In this document: piece after piece, positions 47,858-56,628 of the stretch
Layout: each line of letters begins with the position of its first letter
Position numbering within the stretch: position 1 is the first letter of the stretch
Origin: Zygnema cylindricum
Lineage: Eukaryota; Streptophyta; Zygnematophyceae; Zygnematales; Zygnemataceae
NCBI GenBank assembly: GCA_037447655.1
Contig: JBBHKE010000423.1
Span: 62,001-126,000, forward strand
Reading direction: 5' to 3'
DNA: 64,000 nucleotides
Translations under genes and position numbers: made by a program
Notes under the pieces: model-generated
What the model was told of the DNA's origin: nothing
Seen by the model: only the letters and a program-made list of their open reading frames with translations
Database searches by the model: none

Positions 47858-49937
47858 TACTACCAAAGACTTTGAAATGGCTAACATCAGGTTTGTTACC
47901 TGTCCAGATCTCGTAAGGAGTAGATTCTACTGATCTTGATCCTATCATATTCTTAATATAAACTGCACAATTTAGAGCCTCAGCCCAGAATTTTGGATCC
48001 ACATTTTTATATGCGAGCATCGACCTAGAGCTTTCCGTGAGAGTTCTATTTAGTCTTTCCGACAGCCCATTTTGTTCCGGTGAATATTGAACAGTCAGTA
48101 GATGAGTTATACCTTCGTCGAGTAAAAAGGTTTAAAATCTATATTCACCACCATTGTCCGATCTGAGCTGCAAAATAGGTAAATCATGAATTTTTTAAAC
48201 ATATGCTTTATAGTGCTTGAAGTGACCAAATACTTCACTCTTCTCCTTCATGAAGTAAACTTTTGTAAACCTGGAGAAATCATCTGTGAAAGTGACAATA
48301 TATTTCATTCCCGCGGCAGATGGAACCTTCGCAGGACCTAAAACATCCGAATGGATTTGTTGTAAAAGTATCGTGGACCGATGCTCAGTCTCTTTAGGAA
48401 ATGGTAGTCTGTGGATTTTGCCCAAAGTGCAGCCATCACATGTTTTGACCGGCTGATCTGTGATTGAGACACCCTCTAATTTTCCACCAAAACCATTTTT
48501 CTCAAACTATCATTGTTTACATGGCCTAATCTTTTATGCCACAACTAATCTGAATGCAAAACACCGGAGTATATAACATCATTCTCTTTGGTATGAGCCA
48601 TATCCATTCGGTACATCTTGCTATTATCTCTAGTACCTGTAACTGCAACTTTGCCATTTTTGCTAACAACCTGCCTACCATTTTTCAAATTAACATCAAA
48701 GCCTTTGCTCTCTACCAAGGACGTAGAAAACAGATTCTTCTTAAAGTCAGGCACAAATAAGACATTGTGAAGAGTCCTTTCAGTTGCTTTGCCCTCCACA
48801 TCTATTAGCAAAGACACATCACCCACAGTACGAGTTTGAACACTCATTCCACAAGCATAATAAATAATTTTCTCTGGCGTTGTTTTCAGATTTTTGAAGA
48901 TGGCTTTGTTCCAGCACATGTGGGCTGACGCTCCTGTATCCATTATCCATCCAGGGTCTTTCGCGCCCTCCATCGCTGCCGCTATAGCGAATAGATCCGT
49001 GTCATCGTCCATAGAAAATGTTAGAGTCTCATCCAAAAGTGATGAAGACACGAAAAACAGTGCATTTCCACAAGGTGTAAGCCCCGTGAAAGTATTGTAA
49101 AATTGACTTTGTAGCCATCCCGGTCTGTATAGACCTGTCTCGTTAGCTTTTTTAAGCTTAGGAAAAAAATTGTATTCATGACCTCTCTCACTTCAATAAA
49201 AACATGCATTGTTGGATTGTCTATTTCCACCTTGATTAAACCGTCTAAACTGATTAGACTGATTTCTTTGTTGATTAAACTATTCTTTCCTCTCAAAGTC
49301 TGAATTAAAAGCCTCTACCTGCTCAACATTGAGTATATTATATGTAGCTTCTTCTTCTAGCAAAATATTGATGGCTAACTGTAAAGTCTAGCTAGCTTTA
49401 TCTTTCTGTTTGAGCATATCAGATGCTCTTTTCATACTACGAGGGAGACCCCTCATGACCTGCTGAAACAGAGGAAACTCCCCACCTGCACAAGCATGTG
49501 CATCTACAAGGATGCGAAACTTGTTAGAATATTCAGCCATTATACCGCGAGTGTACTTATAGTCCCAAATTTTTCCAACCAATAATAGTTCTTCCTGGAC
49601 ATTAGCTTTTTCATAATCATTTTTAAGAGACTTCCAGATATCAATTGTTTTTTTCATTTTTATCCGAGACATAGCTAAGTCCTCAGATATACCGAATTTG
49701 AGAATAGAACGAGCTTGCGTATTTTTCTTAGACCATGACGGATCAGATTCATCCAGCAAACCATCCAATATGTCCAAGAGATAGACATTCTCAAAATGTG
49801 TCTCCACCATATCCGCCCAGTAGACATATTTTTCACTGAAAAAGATAGGAATTCTTGATGACAAGCCCATAACCTGTTGTTCTACCACCACCGGTGCAGG
49901 TGGAGGAGCAGCGGAAATAGTAGAAGTAGATATGATA
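47858..49937 (-). pseudogene. Gag, protease and integrase of C (right piece)
   Basis: Minus strand. Gag begins in the LTR at about 49937, where the start codon is ATA (the 3' LTR still has ATG), and continues to 49388. The zinc knuckle near 49190-49230 has a stop at one Cys and Phe at the last Cys position. Protease follows (49051-48545) with MDTGASAHMCWN. Integrase N-part is at 48425-48195, with IHSDVLGPAKV. Further integrase to 47858 is broken, but motifs such as NGLSERLNR and AEALN are visible. Stops separate the parts. Confidence 0.85.
49861..49874 (-). other. Primer binding site of C
   Basis: GGTTATGGGCTTGT, read on the minus strand. The first 10 bases are the same initiator tRNA-Met anticodon-arm match as in E, although C belongs to a different copia lineage. 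Confidence 0.65.
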
Positions 49938-50863
49938 CACTCTTAGAAGCTATCAATAATTATATCAAACAGTTGTCTTCAAGTGCTCACCAAATCTTAT
50001 ACAAGCATCCAAACCTCACAAAACCTTATCCGAATATAGAGTAGCTCAAACACTGACAACTCCCAAAGTTTCAACTCAATTGACTTGACAAAACTCAAGA
50101 TATAATACTCAAAAGTTTCCCAAAAACTGTTTGCAATTTACTACTTGGAAGTCTGGATACAAAAAACATTCTGAGTCCTAACTCTTATACTCTTAGTGAG
50201 TATCAACTTTTAGTTGTCGTATTACATAATGTTGCACCGCCGATACAGGTGTTCCTAAGAGATATGTCCAAAACACAAAACTACCACTGAGATCTAATTA
50301 CTTCTAATCACGCTAAAACTAATTTACCACTGTACAATCACATTACTGAGAATCTGTACTAAGTGATTGTACAAATACTCGCCGCCGGCTAGTTATGTTT
50401 GTCCGGATATGTCCACTTAGTTGTTGTAAAGACATCAGCCAGTAAGTCGCCGGCTAGTTATGTTTGTCCGGATATGTGCACTCAGTTGTTGTAAAGACAT
50501 CAGTCAGTAAGTCATCTGTGAATCTCGTCCGTTGACTCGATTCTGTTCAACCGTAGCAGCGCAGTCCAATTCCAGATCATATTCGAATATCCGCAGCTTT
50601 GCCGCAACTGCGTTGTCCCATACCAAAAATAGCCGCACTTGCGTTTGTCTTATTGCGTAGCAATTGCGTTGGTCTGTACGGACCATATAAAAAATAGCAG
50701 AAGCTGCGCTCGTTCCCATTTGCGTCGCAGCTGCGCTGTTAAAATACTGGTGTCGGTACCATTAAAACTTGCATTTTGCTTCAAGTGACGACGCCTGTCC
50801 CTGTATATCTATTTTCTCGCTGTCCTATAAATTTGTTGAGACTTAAGCTTTCAAAAACCAATA
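49875..50863 (-). repeat. 5' LTR of C with internal duplication
   Basis: 989 bp. It is longer than the 3' LTR because of a 65-bp tandem duplication at 50384-50513 (each unit starts GCCGGCTAGTTATGTTTGTC), absent from the 3' LTR. Since LTRs are identical at insertion, it arose afterwards. Confidence 0.88.
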
Positions 50864-50868
50864 GTAAT

Positions 50869-51240
50869 TTGTATAATCAGTATTGGTTCAATTATTAGTC
50901 TGTATAACTAGTATTAGTACAATTATTAGTCTATACAATTCGTATTAGTACAGTTTTTAGTATATATAATTAGTGCTAGCACAATTATTAGTCTGTACGA
51001 TTCATATCACTACAGTTCTTTGTCTGTATAATTAAACATTGTTAGTTCATGCAATTAGTATTAGTGCATTTTGTATAATTAGTATTTTTACAATTATTAG
51101 TCTATATAATTAGCGTTAGTACAGTTAATATATAATTAGTATTAGTAGTCATAGAAATGATACATTGCTAATAATGTCCTACTACTAATTAAACTTTACT
51201 AATAACTGTACTAACACTAACTATACAGAAAAATAACTGT
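50869..51240. repeat. ATTAGT array, continuation
   Basis: Continuation of the array interrupted by C: forward units to about 51150, then inverted units (ACTAATAACTGTACTAACAC) to 51240. Confidence 0.8.
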
Positions 51241-51451
51241 ATGAATCCATAGATGTTTCATTCGTTAAAATTTTGAATATTTTACGATTATCCATTATTT
51301 TTAGGGTTTTTTGAACTTTTCGTAAATTTCGTATAGTTTTCGTGTACGGACAGACTGTATGAAATGTATTTGTATGGACGTACAGAAAGTACGGGTGTAA
51401 ATTGTACGAAAAGGTGGTTTGTACGGAATTTTTATATAAAAATATACGTTT

Positions 51452-51925
51452 CACCGCGAATCGTAACTAGAGTTCTGTACGCTAATTTCGTCACCCTAAA
51501 CTTTGACTATATCACTACAAATAGAGTACATTATAAGGTACTTTTGAATGAGCGTTAATAATATCTCTAATAGAGTTATGTTTTAAATAGTGAGGCATAC
51601 TGTCGGTGTTTGATACTGCAAATTTGTACTTTATTAACTAAAAACGTACAAATAATGATTAAGTACATGCAGTTTTCATGTAAATGTGTTTTAACAAACA
51701 ACGTAATGCAAACGTCATAGTGACATGAAACTGTACGTTTTGTCATATTCCATACTTGTACTTAGTTTACACTGGATATATTCAGCGCCCAAATTAACGC
51801 CAAAATTAGAGTAAAATTATCTTTTGAAAATGTTTGATCACACAAATTATAATTCATAACTCTAATTATTTTTTGGTCTATTTTTACTCTAATTTTTTTT
51901 TGTACTCTAATTACGATTCACGGTG
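51452..51925. mobile_element. TIR element M4 (TACACCG family)
   Basis: TIRs CACCGCGAATCGTAACTAGAG at the left and the complement of CTCTAATTACGATTCACGGTG at the right (18 of 21 match). 474 bp, non-coding, the same family as M1-M3. Confidence 0.65.
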
Positions 51926-52671
51926 TACTTCATTTCCGCGATATGTACGGATATACTTTTTCGTGAATGGAGAGAAAGCAAAGCGAAACATGCATCACAA
52001 CCATCAAAGTTATGCGTGAAGATATGTACAAACGTGAAATGAAAATGAATGACGTAAATAAAGACAAAAATATAAGCATCAATGTAAATGAGATTAAGAA
52101 TAAAGAAAGAATACTCCCTTGACATGACATGGCCCCAATAATTTACTAAGCCGTGGGATAGACACTAGGCTCCCAGGTCTTCCACGAATTCTCTACAAAG
52201 GTTATCTCAAAGAAAAGCAACGAAGCAATATAAAGCATTTCCATCCAAAACCAAGAAAATCGAATTTAGTCAAAAATGACATTTTTCTAATACAACCAAA
52301 ATGCCACACCAACAAATACACTCAAGCAAACCGTCCAGCTGTCCGAAAAATGGCGCAGCTCGACACAAGATGCCACACCTCAAGCCTCCACTCCAGCAAT
52401 CCCCAAAAAGACAAGTTTCGAGGGAAACCTTCCGGACTTGGTCAAAGCCGTGTGGATTAAAAACGACGCAGAGTAATAGGAGATAGAAATCTATATGCTA
52501 ATTAGCATCTATCACTAGCTAACAAGAGGATAAAAAAACAATGGGCAATTGCTGGCAAAGAGGAAGCAAAAAAACTGCTACGCCGCTAAGAGAAAATTCT
52601 TGTCCAAAAGCTAAATTCTCTAAGTCTGAGAATTAACCTAAGTAGAAGCTAAGCTACGCCTAACGCAAAAC
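51926..52671. other. Unassigned sequence before F
   Basis: No recognised gene. A 61-codon Pro/Ser/Lys-rich frame at 52301-52486 has no recognisable family. Flat base composition, no element ends seen. Confidence 0.4.
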
Positions 52672-52924
52672 TGTTGAAATAACTAGATTTATAGAGTGTT
52701 TTCTAGGTCTAAATAGATTAATGAAAAAGGAAAAGTAAATCGCAGTCAGTTTGCCTCCACCTCTTTTCTCTAGCCCCCGTACTTGTTGTAGTCACTCAAA
52801 GAGAGAGAGAGAGAGAGTGGTGGAGCCATGCCGGCCTCGGCTCCATAGGGAGGACTAAAGAGTGAAATAAGTCACTCTGAACAAAAGGTTCAGTCAAGCA
52901 AGACTCGCACCTCCGCTTGGAAAG

Positions 52925-53568
52925 TTTGGCATGGCTTTGTGCGAAAAACAATACTGGGGTATTCTAAGTGGACAAGTGAAACGGTCACCTCGGGGAATCC
53001 CACTGGGTTTGGTGGAATAAGGTTTTCTGCAGCAGCATCTGATGCAACGGAGGAGGCCGATGATAGGGACAGCAGTGTGTCCAAAAAGCGGAAAGAAAAT
53101 GAGACACCTCTTACTCGTATTCCCACAGCACCTGGAGCCGCGATCGTGAAGACCGCGGAGAACGACATCCAAATGTGGGAAGACACCAACATGGTTGCCA
53201 AAAACTTAATTCTGAGACACCTCACTCAACCTTTGGCAACTTTTTATCTTCATGTTTACAAAGCCGAGGAGTTGTGGGTGAGTTTGGTGGAGATCTATAG
53301 AGCTGGTACGATTCAGCAGCTCCAGTTGGCCGAGCAAAAGTTATACTTACAAAAGGGGAAAGATGTTAGACTACAGTTATCATCTCTCTTGTTTATATAT
53401 GGAGATGGAGAGTGCTGGGTGGACAGGTACAATTAATATGAAAGTTAACACTTTCATTATGGAGTTACCCGACGAGTATGAAAACATAGTGTACCGAGTA
53501 CAAGAAATGACTGATATTTCATGGAAGTAAAATACAGTGGTCCGAATGATACTTGTGCAGGAAAACAT
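52925..53568 (+). pseudogene. Gag N-part of F
   Basis: Encodes MALCEKQYWGILSGQVKRSP and, further on, HLTQ...YKAEELWVSLVEIYRAG, very close to element A and retaining the Trp codon that is TAG in A. A small deletion shifts frame near 53345. It then reads MKVNTFIMELPDEYENI to the E insertion. The start lies inside a deletion, so no native ATG remains. Confidence 0.85.
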
Positions 53569-53769
53569 TGTTGAAATTTATGTATTTTTTAGGTCTGTAT
53601 TGGAAAAATAAATAGAGTGTTGAAAAGAGGTGACTAATAGTTCACTTCTATATTTTAGTTAGAATGTAAAGAGAGATAAAGAGAGGACCAAAGGCATGCC
53701 TTGGTTGCCTCATCATTTAGAAGGAGGCAGAATGAATTAGAAAGTATTTTACTAGTTTTAGCAAAATGC

Positions 53770-53843
53770 TGTCGATGGCCGGATTTGAACCATGAGCTGT
53801 GGGCTACTAATTAGACCAACGTCTTATCCATTAAGTAACTAAC
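53770..53843 (-). other. Antisense tRNA-like block in the E 5' LTR
   Basis: 74 nt with canonical tRNA spacing on the minus strand: acceptor ends GTTAGTT/CATCGAC (5 of 7 pair), D-stem CTT/AAG around AATGGAT, anticodon stem at 27-31/39-43 (4 of 5 pair), T-loop TTCAAAT with GG/CC, and a B-box-like GGTTCAAATCC. U33 and several stem pairs are missing, so it is a degenerate tRNA-derived or tRNA-like sequence. Repeated at 56785-56858. Confidence 0.5.
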
Positions 53844-54323
53844 GAAACGATACACGTTGAACGTTTTACGCATATTTACATATTGATTCAAAGGACTAAT
53901 TCGCAGCAGACTAACGAAAACGCGCATTAATCAATTCATGCATGGAAGTGAATCGAAGCCGTATAAATACAACTGATCGGACGGCCACTATTACAACCGC
54001 CACCCGCAATAAGATTTCGGCGGCCTTTGGGGATAGCGTCACGCGGTGCCACGTGGTGCCACATTATTTGACACCGGAGAAGATGGGAGGAGGAACCATG
54101 GCTCCCGATTTGGCACATGTCACCTTGTAGACCATGTCGTACAATGGCCGTACAATAAGTACATCGCCCATCGTACCTTCTTATACTATACATTGTTCCT
54201 ATTGGACTAGGGTTTAGTAGTAGGTAGTCATGAGTAGGCAGACTAAGACTTAGTGATATTTCGGTACCTCTCTCTAAGAGAGCTTGTAACTATAAAGGTC
54301 ATCTTTGACCAGCCATAACTTAA

Positions 54324-54427
54324 TGCTCGGGTGAGCAAATTCAGTGATTCTTTTTGCTGCGGACTCAAAGGAGTCCAAGCTACACAGGGGTGTAGTTGGT
54401 CAAAGTCTTTGCGTGCCAAGGTGGCAC
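54324..54427 (+). promoter_or_regulatory. Leader hairpin cluster of E
   Basis: Four hairpins in about 100 bases upstream of gag: TGCTC-GGGT-GAGCA (54324-54337), GGACTC-AAAG-GAGTCC (54361-54376), CTACAC-AGGG-GTGTAG (54380-54395), GTGCCA-AGG-TGGCAC (54413-54427). All stems are perfect. Counterparts in B, G and A keep pairing with different bases. The position between the TATA-like sequence and the gag start suggests a role in packaging, dimerisation or translation, which is inference. Confidence 0.65.
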
Positions 54428-54645
54428 ATATTCAGGGTGAAAGTCAAAGTGGGGAATATTGTCCAAAACACATATTCAAACTTTGCATTCTGTGGTGGAA
54501 CTGAGCACACAGAAGGTCTTCTCTTCACAAGGGTGAAGGTGTATTGGGGTTCTAATTGCCAAGGGATCATTCATTTGGGTTTATATCAACTTGGAGTCTG
54601 CACTATCTAGATTAGCTTCTTTTGGATCTGCGAATTCTGTGGGCA

Positions 54646-56409
54646 ATGAAACCCATAGAATTTCAGGTTATGGGCCCACCATCTAGGGTGCCTATGTTTG
54701 ATCGAAAAGACTTCACTTACTGGGAGTTTACAATGAAGGGATTGCTTTTCGAGAAGCACTTGTGGGGAATTGTTTCGCGACAAGTGAGGTGTCCGCCAAC
54801 GGGCATTGGAGGAGCTTACTATGGAGAACCATTGAGGCTGCCAAGAATATCAACTCGAGTTCAGATGCAACGAAAGGTGAAAATAAAAACCTTTCCGTGG
54901 TTGGGGATATAGGGGAGAAGGATAAAAGGACACCTATGGTGAGGGGACCTAGGCTTTTGGCTACGATTCCACTTGTGGGGGTTATAAATGAACTAAAAAC
55001 TGAAGAAAACGACAAGAAAATATGGGAATACAAAAACACTATAGCAAAACATCTCATACATTAGATACGTGTCTAAGTCCATAGCTATTACTCTTTTTAA
55101 TCTAACCAAGTCTTCAGAAATTTGGGAAACACTAAGTCAGATTTATAAGAGTGAGACTATATAGAGGCAGCAGTTAGTAAAACAAGAAATAGAAGCCTAT
55201 GTTTATAAAGGCGGTAACATGATAGAGTTTGGCAATGATATTGCTGCGTTATATGTTGAGCTTGCTAGTGCGGGATATGTAGAATCTGAGGAGAGAAAGA
55301 TTAATACACTACTCATGAAACTCCCAGATGAGTACGAAAACATCATTAATCGTATGCAGGCAATGGGTGGCTCCTCATGGACTTGGAGCTTTACCGTGGG
55401 GATAATTCTTCTGAGGGAAAGCACTTTAGAGCTTCGTAGGGGAAGTGACACAGTGAATGCATTTACAACTGGTGGTGATTGGCGGAAGCGTGTAAGAGGA
55501 ACGACGGTGACGGGGGAAGCGTGATGAGTGGAAGAAAGACGAAGGTAAACCTTATCGGAACTTTGGTGGAACGAAAGGGAGAGGAAAAGAAAGGGGAGCT
55601 TTGAAAAAAGGAGTTTGCTTCTTTTGTAGGGAACCGGGTCATTATATGGAGGAATGCCCTTGTTTGGAAGAACTTAGAAGTTAGAATGTGGATGAGGAGG
55701 AAGAAAGGGAAGAGCAGAAAAAGGATAAAGAAATCTTAGAGCTTCTCCACATAGGTAGAATGGAGAAAAGAGAAAAGTACATAGAAATTCCACGAAAGCA
55801 ACAGTGTGCTTTTGGAGGTATAAGCGAAGTTAAGGGAAGGGAGGTATTTAAAAGAGTTAGACATGATGTGGATGTCAAGGAGTAAAAAAAGTCAGATCTT
55901 GAATGTATAATTGAAAAAGGGAAAAATAAAAATAATGGGGATAGTTTTATAGATATTTTGGAAACAGAAAATTGGTCGGAAATGGAGACTTCAATGGAAT
56001 TCGAGGAAAAGGGAGAAGTAAATATAGAGGGGGTTTTAAAAGATAGGGAAAAGAGGAATATTTAATGAAAGGTTTAGGAGAGGATAAATGTTTATTGGGA
56101 ATAAAAATAGAAAGTGATAGCGGAAAGAATCCAATGGGAGAGAGTGAGGAAAGTTCAGAAAATGGGGTAAGTATCATGGATAAAAATATGAGTACGGAAG
56201 ACGTAGATCTTAGGAGGAACTTAGTGGGGACACTTGTTTTTTGGGAAAATTTGGGGGGTAATGGGTTTGGAATCACTAATGAGAGTGATGGCATTTATGA
56301 AGGTGTGCTTGTAAGAGGGTTAGCATCTGGGTGTGTGTTGCAGATTGGAGATGGGGCTGGCTGTTTGAATTGCAAGAGAGAAATTGGATTTAGTGTGGAT
56401 GGAAAATAA
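54646..56409 (+). pseudogene. Residual gag and pol scraps of E
   Basis: The gag ATG is in the LTR (54646), followed by EFQVMGPPSRVP across the primer site. Gag is broken near 54900 and again near 55064 and 55160. Its later part (55219-55524) has MKLPDEYENIINRM, then a zinc knuckle CFFCREPGHYMEEC near 55618-55660. Beyond this only pol scraps remain in order: a piece before protease (EIPRKQQCAFGGI), an RT scrap (MKGLGEDKCLLGIKIESD) and an RNase H scrap (GCVLQIGDGAGCLNCK). The scraps are rich in Glu/Lys. No catalytic protease, integrase or RT motif is present. Confidence 0.85.
54666..54680 (+). other. Primer binding site of E
   Basis: GGTTATGGGCCCACC, with a following A extending the match to 16, is the exact complement of the anticodon arm of plant-type initiator tRNA-Met (GGTGGGCCCATAACC in DNA letters, recalled from known plant tRNAs). 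Confidence 0.85.
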
Positions 56410-56611
56410 ATGAGGTGGATAAAGTATTTTCTTGGATTTATGAAAAATAGCATGCAAAATAAAATGTGTGATGAAATTATTATTTCGGTTCATGTGATAC
56501 ACTTTTTTAAATACAAGGGTATTCACTCAGAGTTTTATGAAGAGAAAAGAAAGAAGAAAATAAAAAGAAGAAAAAAAGTTTGTGTTTAGTGGGAGTTGAA
56601 AAGAAAGTAGA

Positions 56612-56628
56612 CTAGAAAATAAGGGGAG
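56612..56628 (+). other. Polypurine tract of E
   Basis: CTAGAAAATAAGGGGAG adjacent to the 3' LTR, identical to A, B and H. Confidence 0.85.

Larger units (their letters stand above)
31749..50863 (-). mobile_element. Copia element C with two nested insertions
   Basis: A minus-strand copia element flanked by GTAAT (31744-31748 and 50864-50868). Its LTRs are 31749-32670 and 49875-50863. The interior is split by element A (34839-41274) and element B (41415-47852). Removing these and one copy of each target duplication leaves about 6.2 kb, a normal copia size. Coding parts line up in order across the interruptions, proving that C was there first. C itself landed in the ATTAGT array. Confidence 0.93.
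53569..54665 (+). repeat. 5' LTR of E
   Basis: 1097 bp, TGTTGAAATTTATG...ATAGAATTTCA. Landmarks: antisense tRNA-like block, G-box GCCACGTGGTGCC (54046-54058), AGAG/CTCT hairpin then TATA-like AACTATAAAGG near 54289-54299, leader hairpins, gag ATG at 54646. Confidence 0.92.

Noticed and set aside
51221-52130. Small hydrophobic open frames around M4
   Set aside because: AT-rich DNA gives Phe/Ile/Tyr-rich translations; no start context, homology or conservation visible.
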